The notes below the pieces were generated by a model. The model ran no database searches and was not told where the DNA came from. It saw only the letters and a list, made by a program, of their open reading frames with translations. From NCBI RefSeq assembly GCF_037176765.1, contig NC_090022.1:73161209-73225208 (forward strand): DNA of 64,000 bases, given 5' to 3'. This DNA comes from Anolis sagrei. Taxonomy: Eukaryota > Chordata > Lepidosauria > Squamata > Anolidae. The first letter of the stretch is position 1, and every line of letters begins with the position of its first letter. Below are positions 23,053 through 31,892 of this stretch, one piece after another. Position numbers and translations under genes: made by a program.

Positions 23053-23224
23053 TAGCCAGCCTACTAAAAGATTACTTGCTTCCTATTTTGAGTTGTGTCT
23101 TATAAAATTATATGTCTGTGGGCAATGGCAATCTTTATATATATATTTAAAAAACCCTTATTGTATACATGCTACTCTGAGAGTTTTTTGATTGAGAAGA
23201 AGATATAGATGCCATCTAACTCAG

Positions 23225-23415
23225 AGACCATTCATACTGCAGATTCATAGCAATTGACACCACTTTAATTGCCACACTCCATCAAATAGAATCCTGGGAT
23301 TTGTAGTTTGCTGTGGCACCAGAGTTCTCTCACAGGGAAGAATTCCATAGCATTGAGCCATGGCACTTAAATTTCTTTACGTCTGTGGTGTGGTACAGCC
23401 TACTTAATCTCTAAC
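23225..23415. mobile_element. Short interspersed repeat, copy 2
   Basis: Second copy of the repeat at 22852-23052, same orientation, with TTGACACCACTTTAATTGCC and TTTGTAGTTTGCTGTGGCAC. Confidence 0.45.
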
Positions 23416-23849
23416 TAGTTGGGACTGGAAGAATTTTTAGATGTATGCAATATAAGGCTTAATAATATATGTGCTTTTTGGATAATTTTTTGGGAAAATG
23501 ACTTTTGTGCCAGCTTTCACTTATATTATTATTCTGTTATCTCTGTATTTACACTTTCATTTTTTTCCATTTATAGCTAATTGCTGAGTTTGATTGTTTT
23601 CATCATTCAATACCAAATAAATATTTTGCAGTTTATTTCCCCACACCAGACTTTTTTTGTTGCCACTTCCAGTTTACTGAAAGATGCTCAACACAATCTG
23701 AAGAGATACACATAAAAAGGAAATTTCAAACCTCTCTTTTATCTTAGAGGAGAAAGAATCCCTCTTCCCTTCCCCAATTTTTTCCTTCCCACATTCAGTT
23801 GTACTCAGTACCATCCTCTTTCCCTTCTCCACCACCCAGAAACTAAAGA

Positions 23850-24225
23850 ATTTCAGAAGAAAGTCAGCCTATGTAAAAGCCTTTGATTGCACAGATCATG
23901 AAAAACTACAGATCATTCCAAGAGAAACTGGCATGCATCAATCCTTGATTGTCTTGATGTGCAGTGTGTGGTCAGGACAAGAGGCCACTGTTAGGACAGA
24001 ATATGGGGAAACAGAATGGTTTCTCACTGGCCAGGCATCAGACAAAGTGTCCATCACCTTATCCATTGCATTTAAATGCAAAAATCAGGATTAGATTCAG
24101 AGGAAGAAGGCATGAAAACTGGAGGAAGGAACATGAGCAATTTAAGATAAGCAGGTGACACCATATCACTTGTAGAAAATAGTGAAAACTTGGAATTACT
24201 ATTGAAGAAAGCCTTACGTTTAGTA
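23850..24225 (+). mobile_element. Decayed BovB-related RT fragment (left duplicate)
   Basis: Broken frames give KAFDCTDHEKLQ, SLIVLM, SGQEATVRTEYGETEWF, YIYMQKSGL-like and ADDTI: the central RT domain of BovB (template ...SGQEATVRT...ADDT). Its duplicate is at 33765-34135. It predates the segmental duplication. Confidence 0.65.
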
Positions 24226-24392
24226 TGATCATCCCTCGATATGTTCCCTTCCCAAATACAGCTGCATTCAGATCCAGGGATTTAAGCTCTGAAAAACTGC
24301 TCAATGCAATACAATTTAGGGAAGAGTGTAACCTTGCCTCCAGATATGGACCTCTATTTCAGCAAGAGATCACCACCCATGTATTTGGTCAG

Positions 24393-24500
24393 CAGAATAA
24401 GCTGAGAACTCACCACACAGGAACTCCTCTGGCTCTCAGCACACAATAATATTCCAGAGCTTGATATGGAGATACTCGATGGTCCTTGGCACCCACTCAG
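24393..24500 (-). pseudogene. Dead duplicate of APEH-like exon 19
   Basis: On the minus strand it encodes VGAKDHRVSPYQALEYY, then CVLRARGVPVW before a GTGAGT donor, matching functional exon 19 at 34328-34434. The codon before VGAKD is a stop (TGA for the TGT of the functional copy), and the exon's 5' part with its acceptor is interrupted by the inverted duplication. No copies of neighbouring exons 18 or 20 could be found, so this is a partial gene copy. Confidence 0.85.
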
Positions 24501-24611
24501 AGCAAAACAGGGTGCCAAGGACCGTTGAGTATCTCCATATCAAGCTCTGGAATATTATTGTGTGCTGAGAGCCAGAGGTGTTCCTGTGTGGTGAGTTCTC
24601 AGCTTATTCTG
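24393..24611. repeat. 102-bp inverted repeat with 15-bp spacer
   Basis: Arms 24393-24494 and 24510-24611 are reverse complements with three mismatches; the spacer is ACTCAGAGCAAAACA. The right-hand duplicate at 34283-34440 has only the left arm, so the second arm arose after duplication. It starts at a shared GGTGC word, the signature of a foldback template switch. Confidence 0.92.
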
Positions 24612-24667
24612 ACAGAGAGGAAGTAATTAGTGTGTGAATATTCTGAAGGAAATTAATCTAATCACGC

Positions 24668-24866
24668 GCGTGTGTGTGCGCACCTTCAAGTCACTTGTCA
24701 ACATATGGTGACTCCATTAATTTTAAAAGGATTTTAAAAGGTGTGGTTTTGCAAATTCTTTCCTCTGAAATTAAGCCTACAGGACCTGCTGGTCTCCCAC
24801 CAAAGCATTAACCATAACCCTACTTAGCTTTCATGATCAGATGGGATCTGGTGCCTTTAAGGCAGT
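24668..24866 (-). mobile_element. 5S-rRNA-derived SINE (SINE3-like), left duplicate
   Basis: Reverse complement reads GGCACCAGATCCCATCTGATC, AAGCTAAGTAGGGT, GGTGGGAGACC and CCTGTAGGCTT, which follows the 5S rRNA gene (GATCTCGTCTGATCTCGGAAGCTAAGCAGG form) over its internal promoter. The body continues toward 24668. The same insertion is in the right copy. Confidence 0.7.
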
Positions 24867-24996
24867 TTCTCAAATGATGCTCCTCCAGATGTTTTGGACT
24901 TCTGCTCCCACTATTCTTAAGAGCTATTAAGCTGGGCTGGGATTTCTGGGAGCTAAAGTCCAAAACACTTAGAGGAGCAGAGTTTGAGAAACCCTG
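24863..24996. mobile_element. hAT non-autonomous element
   Basis: Starts CAGTTTCTCAAA and ends GAGAAACCCTG with long internal inverted symmetry (CCAGATGTTTTGGACTT / AAGTCCAAAACACTT). Flanked by 8-bp near-identical duplications CTTTAAGG (24855-24862) and CCTTAAGG (24997-25004). The right duplicate has the empty site GCTTTAGGGCATTTAGG. Confidence 0.85.
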
Positions 24997-25023
24997 CCTT
25001 AAGGTATTTAGGCTTAAATACAA

Positions 25024-25300
25024 GCCCCCGCTGGCGCAGTGAGTTAAACCCCTGTGCCGGCAGGACTGAAGACCGAGAAGTCGCAGGTTCGAATCCGGGG
25101 AGAGCGTGGATGAGCGCCCTCTATCAGCTCTAGCTCCTCATGTGGGGACATGAGAGCAGCTTCCCACAAGGATGGTAAAACATCAAAAAACACCCAGGCG
25201 TCCCCTGGGCAATGTCCTTGCAGACGTCCAATTTTCTCACACCAGAAGCAACTTACAGTTTCTCAAGTCACTCCTGACACACATACACACACACACACAA
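25024..25300 (+). mobile_element. tRNA-derived SINE
   Basis: Head CTGGCGCAGTGAGTTAAACC with a B-box GGTTCGAATCC typical of tRNA-derived SINEs. Body ends CTCAAGTCACTCCTGACAC followed by a (CA)n/A-rich tail. The end resembles the tail of the LINE at 30560-30598 (GTTGCTCCTGACACGATAAA), suggesting that LINE family mobilised it. Confidence 0.8.
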
Positions 25301-25559
25301 AACAACACAAAAAAGCCCAAACATGTTGGTAATTTGGCACTTGATTTCTTTATTTGCTAAGAACACATGGAGCAGGGGAAAGAGAAGGTAGAGGATGCTT
25401 GGGGAGCTTTATGATCCACCAAGCTAATGCAGGATGATGGCTATAATTTCACACATTTTTATGGAACAGTATTTTTATTTATTGTAACTTTTGTGAATAC
25501 CATCAAACATGCACGGGATAAAATTGTATATACATATTTGTCTGTACGCAGACATTGAG

Positions 25560-25775
25560 AAGGAAGGCCCTCTCTCTTGTTCCCACCAACTGAGCTTTTG
25601 ATGGAGGTGGGACCAATAGAAGGAACTCTCCTGAAGATCTCAGGGCCTAAGTAGGTTTATATGTGGAGATACGGTCAGCCAAATACCCTGGAACTGTGTC
25701 GCTTAGGGCTTTAATAGTCATAACCAGCACTTTGAATTGTGCCCAGTAACAGACTGGCAGCCAGCAGAGCTGCTG
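25560..25775 (-). mobile_element. L2/CR1-group LINE fragment
   Basis: Minus strand matches the RT end (GTGGGAACAAGAGAGAGGGC region) seen also at 36995-37480, with GTCAGCCAAATACCCTGGA on the plus strand common to both. Confidence 0.55.
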
Positions 25776-26400
25776 AAATAGGAATGGGCAAACTTTTTAA
25801 CATGGGGCCCCTGGGCAGCCACACATGCCTGCAAGGTCATCCTTTTAGCAGGACGCGGCAGGCTGCTGTCTCCTCCTGCAAAGCAGAAAGAGGAAACTGC
25901 ATCTATGCAAAAATTTGAAGATGTGAACTACCATTTGTGGATCAGAATTGCTTTGTTGTCCCCATCTCCAACACAGAAAGAGTGATGTGGGGAAACTACA
26001 CAAGGCTTGGAAATGTGGCTGCAGAAGGTTGGAAGAAGAGTTAAGGCTTGGTGCTGCTGACAGGAGATGATCGGATTAGAGGAGCAAAGTTGCAAGACTT
26101 GCAACTCAGCAAGGCCCACCCCATTTCCTCAAAGCCAAACAAATAGAAATAGATGGCAGCAGACCAGAGCAAAACGTAAGTTTGGATATATTGCATTAAA
26201 GTATAAAATAAGTCCTTTCTCTTGTAAACGAGTTGTAAGTGATGTATCAAGATAAGGCACTATAAGGTCAGTACAATTTATTATGTGCATGTAGACAAGC
26301 TCTAGATCAATCAGTTACTAAAACCTAGCACAATCATTGAGAGACAGAAAGACCTATCACAAGTCTTTCTAACTAGTTTGCATCAGTATCAGTATTTCAG
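25776..26400. other. Intergenic stretch before TAS2R gene 3
   Basis: Contains a short element-like start at about 25785 (GGCAAACTTTTTAACATGGGGCCC). No gene recognised. Confidence 0.35.
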
Positions 26401-26404
26401 ACAG

Positions 26405-26470
26405 CCATTATGGAAATGAGTAAGAGAGCCCTAACTATTTGCATAGTCTGATTCCAAATGCATTAAAAAC
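26405..26470 (+). promoter_or_regulatory. Conserved TAS2R upstream block before gene 3
   Basis: CCATTATGGAAATGAG, CTATTTGCATAGT (a perfect octamer ATTTGCAT), GATTCCAAATG and ATTAAAAAC sit 70-140 bp before the ATG of gene 3. The order and spacing recur before pseudogene C and at the orphan site 6517. POU-domain proteins bind ATTTGCAT and POU2F3 governs type II taste cells in mammals; use here is inferred. Confidence 0.55.
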
Positions 26471-26542
26471 CTGTTACCTTCACTTTCCTTCATAGTTCAA
26501 CAGTTTTCAGCAGCTAAGTAAAGCCCAGCAAGATACAGCAAG

Positions 26543-27487
26543 ATGATCAAGAGCAGGAGATATGTCTTCTTCCCAGGCATTATCGTTGTGGTATTTCTAG
26601 CTGACTTGGCTGTTGGTGGGCTCATCTCCAATGGATTTATAGTCAAAGTTATTATTAGCGAATGGATTTTAAACAAGTGCTTTACTGCCAATGAACAGCT
26701 TCTTCTGAGTTTGAGTATATCCAATTTCATCATCACAATTTTAATGATCACATCATTACTTCTCACAAACCAAGTGAACAGCTACTCAAGGTTTCAAGTA
26801 TTATTTGCCTATAACTTTTCTGCCATATTCTTCAGATCCTGGCTCACTGTCTGGCTTTCTGTCTTTTATTGCATCAAGATCACAATCAGCACTCATTTCC
26901 TCTTCCTTTGGTGCAAATTGAGAATATCATGGCTGATACCCCGGCTTCTCGTGGGATCTGCAATTATCTCATTTTTTATTTCCATATATGCATTTCATGG
27001 TATTCTTATACTACCCTACAGAAACACCACAGTCAACAGTACAAATATGAGCCAAGAATGGAAACCAATACAGTTTGTTGATTCTTTCAGCGTCTTCTTT
27101 TTATCTGCTGGTTCTGCTTGTCCTGCTCTTATGATGGTACTTTTTTCCACTATTGTTGTTGTGTCACTTTGTAGGCACATCTATCGGATGACAGGGAAAG
27201 AATCCAAATTCAGGAATCCCCAAATGGAAGCTCATATCAAGGCAGCTGGGACAGTGATCTTGCTCCTGCTCTTTCATGTGTTGTTTTATTTGGCAGAAAC
27301 CTTTAGTTTCACTATATGCTTTGGATCAAAACCTGCTGTTCCTTTGACAATACTGGCTATGCTTTATCCACCTGCTCAGGCAGCTATCTTGGTGTTGGTT
27401 AACCCAAAGCTAAAGCAGGCAGCTACTTGCATATTTCTAAAAATATCTCAGGAACAAACTAGACATACTGCTTGTTCGCATATTTAA
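26543..27487 (+). CDS. Bitter taste receptor, type 2 (TAS2R) gene 3, intact
   Basis: Single-exon 314-residue T2R receptor. In order: a slightly long N-terminus (MIKSRRYVFFPG), TM1 GGLISNGFIVKVIISEW, TM2 LLLSLSISNFIITIL, TM3 RSWLTVWLSVFYCIKITIST, ICL2 WCKLRISWLIPRLLVGS, ECL2 carrying three sequons (NTT, NST, NMS), TM5 CPALMMVLFSTIVVVSLCRH, ICL3 MEAHIKAAGT, TM6 LFYLAETFSF, TM7 YPPAQAAILVLVNPKLKQAA, and the tail ISQEQTRHTACSHI shared with gene 2. The first ATG is used; a shorter start is not evident because the next Met lies beyond TM1. It is the receptor nearest to the APEH-like gene and is followed at once by the duplicated flank 27600-28113. Confidence 0.95.
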   Translation: MIKSRRYVFFPGIIVVVFLADLAVGGLISNGFIVKVIISEWILNKCFTANEQLLLSLSISNFIITILMITSLLLTNQVNSYSRFQVLFAYNFSAIFFRSWLTVWLSVFYCIKITISTHFLFLWCKLRISWLIPRLLVGSAIISFFISIYAFHGILILPYRNTTVNSTNMSQEWKPIQFVDSFSVFFLSAGSACPALMMVLFSTIVVVSLCRHIYRMTGKESKFRNPQMEAHIKAAGTVILLLLFHVLFYLAETFSFTICFGSKPAVPLTILAMLYPPAQAAILVLVNPKLKQAATCIFLKISQEQTRHTACSHI

Positions 27488-27599
27488 CCCTGCAACCTTA
27501 AAAACAATAAATACAGTTGCCATGACCAAGGATCACTTAGGACTGAAAAATCAACACAAGGAATGTGGGAAGGGGGAGTGGATCCTTGCCCTGTGCTGT

Positions 27600-28113
27600 G
27601 TTCCCAGTTACTATCAGCTTTTTCAACACTTGCAGTTTGCAATGGCAGGAATATCATCAATAATGCAAATAGTGCCTTCTTCTGCTCTTGTAAACAGCAG
27701 TTATGATACATGATAGGAGTAGGTCAGCTAATCAAGGCAACAGTAGAAACAAATAATTAAAGCTTCCAACTCCTGACCATGTTCCTAATTAAACTTGTTT
27801 GTTACTAGCCTGGCTTTTTAAAAAAATCAAGGGTAGTAGGGCAATCTATATGACTACTACCAGTTCCTCCACCTGAAAAGTGAATATTCTGCAACTGATA
27901 ATAACTAAGTCCATGTATAATCTCCATGGAGCCCAAAATGTCTAAACTGAATTATCACATTTTGGGTGTATCATGAGACTACAAGACTCAGTGGAAAATG
28001 TGATAATGATTTAAAATGCTGAAGGCAATAGAAGAGGGGGACCACATTAAGGATGAAGTGGTTCAATAAAGGCGGGTGCAGCTGAGAGTTTGCAAGACCT
28101 GAACAGAGCTATT
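27600..28113 (+). repeat. Duplicated TAS2R 3' flank, right copy
   Basis: Homologous to 15695-16195 over about 500 bp. Starts 110 bp behind the stop of gene 3, whereas the left copy is 2.9 kb behind gene 1, the difference being filled with later LINE insertions. Confidence 0.75.
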
Positions 28114-28114
28114 C

Positions 28115-29100
28115 ATGTTCCGTCTTTCAGGAGCATGGTTTACGTTGCCTTTTAGCTGCATTGGATTGCATTCCTTTGCATTTCCCCTGGGTTGCTATAG
28201 ACCCAGCAGCACCCTGGAAGTTAAACAGTTTCAGAGTCTGGAAAGCCAGGCTGCAGGCTCTCTGCAGTTATTGGTTTAGAAAGTATCTCTTTGGGTTAGG
28301 AGTCCGCCCTTTTTCCTGGGGTTGAGATCTCCATTTTGGAATCTCCCCTGCCTCCTTCAGTAGAGAAAAAAGCCTCAGATGTGCTGTTGGTCAGACAGGC
28401 AAAGCTCTGAAAAGTCATTGTGAGTACAACTGAGATACTGAGATAGATAGATAAATAGATAGAGAGATAAATAGATAGATAGATAGATAGATAGAATAGG
28501 AATTGAGTAATTAAGAAATTGAGTTATAGATAGAAATTGAGTTATTGAGAAATAGAGAGAAATAGTTATTGAATACAATTGAGCATTACTTCATCTTCAA
28601 AGTTAACCTTGAGCTTAGATAATCCCCTTTTTAACTTCTCCCAGGCTGACTGTAATCTAACCCTTACTGATGTGGGCTCCGCTACCGGGTTGAACTGCGT
28701 CTCAAACGTCGAGTGGACCTACCAGCAAGGCAGTAGATGTTCTCCAGCTGGAGTTCTTTGGTCTTTAGGTCTGTTTTCCTGGAAATTCTTTGGAGACTCT
28801 TAAGACTTTTCTCCCCCGGAAGGTCTTAAGGGTTGAAGCTTTTGTACAGGGGAAGCTTGCACACATCCTATACATAAGCTTACCTTGCTGAGACTAACTA
28901 AAAATGGCTCCCTTCCCTTCCCAATTTCCCTGAGCAAGGGGCGGGACCAAAACTTAACAATGATAGACAGGTGACTTGCCCTATGACCGCAACCAAAGAA
29001 GCCACCTATCTGCAGAGTCCCTGAAACCTAGGACTGCAAGCAAACATTTAATACAAAGCAAATAAAGTTGGAGCTCCTGGTACAGCTGTACCAGAACAAC
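28115..29100 (+). mobile_element. Possible LTR fossil with internal microsatellite, limits uncertain
   Basis: A polyadenylation-type AATAAAG lies at about 29060, following U3-like sequence. No coding region adjoins it, so if real it is an isolated, old LTR of unidentified family. The left border is a guess from the point where similarity to the duplicated receptor flank stops. Confidence 0.25.
28437..28495 (+). repeat. (GATA)n microsatellite
   Basis: ATAGATAGATAA units repeated, followed by AATTGAGTTA-type degenerate units to about 28570. Confidence 0.9.
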
Positions 29101-29289
29101 TACATCGGCTATTGCCGCAAGAAATGACAGTGTGAATAAATTGCTAATATTTGCTTGAGATAGTGCTTATAGCAGTATAGCAGTTCTGGAGGGAGTCTTG
29201 ATCTTTTGCATCTCATAGACTTAGCATGGGAATTTGGTTAACCAGTTAAAATTCATGAGTAAACCAGGTTTTTTTTAAAAAAATCTGAA

Positions 29290-29342
29290 ACATTTCGGGG
29301 GGGGGGTTGAACCCCTAAACCCCCCCTCGCTACGGGCCTGTT
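29290..29342. mobile_element. G/C-rich transposon-end fragment
   Basis: Counterpart of 13868-13945: G run, TTGAACCCCTAAACCCC, CTCGCTACGGGCCTG. Probably the end of a DNA transposon. Confidence 0.35.
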
Positions 29343-29344
29343 GG

Positions 29345-29600
29345 ACACTACCCAAGTGTCTAGGACTGTGTGATGTATTGGCGAATAATGGGTGCAGATC
29401 CCAGTAGGGTGGCCTTTTGCAGCTGACAGACGGCAATTTTGTCAGTGCTGGCTGTGTTTAAGTGCAGGCCAAGGTCTTTAGGCACTGCACCCAGTGTGCT
29501 GATCACCACTGGGACCACCTTTACTGGCTTGTACTAGGGTCTTTGCAGTTCAATCTTTAAATCCTCATATTCTGTTTGCAATGATCCCACTGTCAGTAAT
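29345..29600 (-). mobile_element. LINE reverse-transcriptase C-terminal fragment (R4-like?)
   Basis: Minus strand reads VKVVPVVISTLGAVPKDLGL, then LQKATLLGSAPIIRQYITQ and a stop. The VPVVIxxLGxVPKxL ... LQKxxLLGxAxIxR pattern is the usual RT/thumb end of R4-type LINEs. It lies opposite in orientation to the LINE that follows. Confidence 0.5.
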
Positions 29601-29654
29601 TCTATAGAAAACAAACCTGGGCTACCAAACAGCAAGAAATTCACAATTTTTTTC

Positions 29655-30598
29655 CCACTTGCTGTACATGGATGATCTAAAGCTTTACAGAAAATCAGAA
29701 ACTAAAATCCAGTCGCTGACCAACACAGTCAGAATCTTCAGCACTGACATCCGTATGCCTAGACAAATGTGCCACAGTGGCATTAAAGAAAGGGAAATTA
29801 AAGAAAGGGGATCACAACCAGACACAGTGAAGACATCTGCCCTTGCGCTATGCTACTCTGCTGCTGAGTATGCATGCCCAGTGTGGAACGCATCTCACCA
29901 TGCTAAAACAGTAGATGTTGCTCTTAATGAGAAATGCCGCATTATCATGGGGTGTCTGCGCCCTACACCCCTGGAAAAATTACACTGTTTAGCAGGTATT
30001 GCACCACCTGACATCCACCGAGAAGTAGCAGCCAATAGTGAAAGGATCAAGGCAGTGACATCTCCAGCTCATCCCCTGTTTGGATATCAGCCAGCATGTC
30101 AACGACTTAAATCAAGAAATAGTTTTCTAAGATCTACAGAGACACTCGCTGGAACATCCCAGGAAGCAAGAGTCCAAAAGTGGCAGGCTCAAACCCAGAA
30201 CCTTAACCAATGGCTGATACCAAATGAGAGACTCCCCCCTGGGCACACAGAAAACTGGGCGACTTGGAAGGTGCTGAACAGACTGCACTCTGGCATCACG
30301 AGATGCAGAGCCAATCTTAAGAAATGGGGCTACAAAGTGGAATCCACGACATGCGAGTGTGGAGAAGAGCAAACCACTGACCACCTGCTGCAATGCAACC
30401 TGAGCCCTGCTACATGCACAATGGAGGACTTTCTTATAGTAACACCAGAGGCACTCCAAGTGGCCAGCTACTGGTCAAAGGACATTTAATCAACTACCAA
30501 GCTTGCAAACTTTGTGTTTTGTCTGTCTGTCTATTTGTTTGTTTTGTTAAAAATATAATACAAATGTCTGGTTGCTCCTGACACGATAAATAAATAAA
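29655..30598 (+). mobile_element. LINE fragment with 276-codon open frame (possibly chimaeric)
   Basis: The frame 29659-30489 begins with an RT active-site-like YMDDLKLYRKSE and continues with YACPVWNASHHAKTVDVALN, CLRPTPLEKLHCLAGIAPPD, GTSQEARVQKWQAQTQ, WATWKVLNRLHSGITRCRAN and the Cys/His end CECGEEQTTDHLLQC. The 3' UTR ends GTTGCTCCTGACACGATAAA plus (TAAA)n at 30598. The joint between the YMDD part and the remainder is abrupt, so two fragments may be fused. A shorter copy is at 14020-14344. Not a host gene. Confidence 0.85.
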
Positions 30599-30599
30599 G

Positions 30600-31500
30600 G
30601 GAAAATTATTCACAGCAAGGGCATAGAGATGCCAAATGGACAAACAGTAAAATGCAATCAGTTGGACAATATCAAGCATGGGCATGTGAAAAATGTGGTC
30701 AGCAAATAATATGTCCAAAGGTCAGAAAGGTTTTGAAAAGCAAATTAAAGGGTGGAAATATGATCAAGGCTATCAACACCTGGGCCATCCCCGTCATCAG
30801 TTGCACAACTACTAATGCTAAAACTCTCTGCTTTTCTGTTGTAAATATAATCCACTATCATCACATTTTGGGGGTTAAAATGGCTTACTTCTCTCACAAC
30901 CTGGTTGAAACAACTAGCTCCAACTTCATGTATCCTGAGGTGAAAGTAAGGGGGAAATGTGCTGTTACTTCATCCATCAGTCAAAAGAAAAAGCGATACA
31001 AATTGCTCTTAAATTAAGAATCCTAACAAAGGTAGATCATCACAGCGCAAACTGCAGTTAAATGCTCACTTAATAGCTTCCAACCTTACTCTGGCTTGAA
31101 AATGTGATCCTTTATCTCTTCCTTTTCCTTCCACGTCTATGTTTTTAAGCTTTCATTGTAGGGCTGCATTTATGAGAAGTTTTGGGAAATGATAACTGCT
31201 GGAAATATAAAGTTAAAGAAAACGGATGTATAGGAAAATGATTAGAAGATATTTGCAATATCCATAGATGACACGATCAGGAAAAAGTGTGTGCAATGGC
31301 ACTACATGGAAGAATAACAGTGAATAGCAACTGCTTTATTGGGAAACTTGGGAAGGGAAAACTAGAATTTTGGCTTTTCTAGACATAATTTGAATCCTTG
31401 TTGGCAAATTTTCTCCAAGAAAACACTGTAATGATATGCCATCATGGCTATTTTCTTCATGCAAATATAGACTTTAAACAAACAACTGTAGAGCAGAGAT
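30600..31500. other. Intergenic stretch and distal 3' flank of the APEH-like gene
   Basis: No recognisable gene. A frame of 121 codons (30652-31017) has no domain. Contains a possible alternative polyadenylation signal for the minus-strand gene (AATAAA at 31335-31340, minus). Confidence 0.4.
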
Positions 31501-31545
31501 CTGTGGCAAAAATTTTACTTGCAATACGAAGTGTTATAAGGCAGT

Positions 31546-31551
31546 TTTATT
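31546..31551 (-). other. Candidate polyadenylation signal of APEH-like gene
   Basis: AATAAA on the minus strand, about 190 bp beyond the stop codon at 31742-31744. A second copy at 31335-31340 would give a longer 3' UTR. Confidence 0.45.
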
Positions 31552-31741
31552 TCTGAGTAGACTTGTACTGTTTGTTGCACCTGGTGTCACAGTAGTACTA
31601 GAAATTGGGAAGTCCTCAAAAACCAACAATTTGCTTGCTTGCCAGAAGTAGAACGTAGAGAAGCAGTGTGAAGTCTGTATTGAAGCCTATATACCATTTG
31701 TGGCATATATATTTTCATATGCTCTTTGCTTTTCAACACTG

Positions 31742-31892
31742 TTAGGCTTCAGCTTTTAAGGATAGCTGCTGACTTCCAGTATCTGCTTCCACTGAGAGGT
31801 GATGCATAATCCACTGTGCACAATGAATAAAAACATCTGCTTTGGCCTCCACACCACTTATGGCATGATTTTCTTCAGGATACCACAGGAGG
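31742..31892 (-). CDS. APEH-like exon 20 (terminal coding exon)
   Basis: TTTTTGCAG acceptor, then LLWYPEENHAISGVEAKADV, containing the catalytic His (human STHAL). Ends MHHLSVEADTG... with a TAA at 31744-31742; this tail is longer than the human THLGS end. Confidence 0.9.

Larger units (their letters stand above)
23735..25552. repeat. Segmental duplication, left copy (contains dead APEH-like exon)
   Basis: Collinear with 33570-36210: shared are a BovB-like reverse-transcriptase piece (about 23850-24225), the APEH-like exon (24393-24500), a 5S-derived SINE (about 24668-24866) and the flank after TTGATTTCTTTATTTG (25340-25552). Specific to this copy are the inverted duplication at 24393-24611, a hAT element at 24863-24996 and a tRNA SINE at 25024-25300. 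The homologous copy lies in the last introns of the functional gene, so this is a duplicated 3' end of the APEH-like gene. Confidence 0.8.

Noticed and set aside
24700-24866. 5S rRNA pseudogene
   Set aside because: Carries a SINE body and is duplicated with the block; better described as a 5S-derived SINE.
25024-25110. Possible tRNA gene (B-box GGTTCGAATCC)
   Set aside because: No cloverleaf; it is the head of a tRNA-derived SINE. The same applies to 41303, 44022 and 52363.
30652-31017. 121-codon + ORF as a small gene near the APEH-like 3' end
   Set aside because: No recognisable domain, no promoter or homology signal visible; length is compatible with chance in AT-rich DNA.
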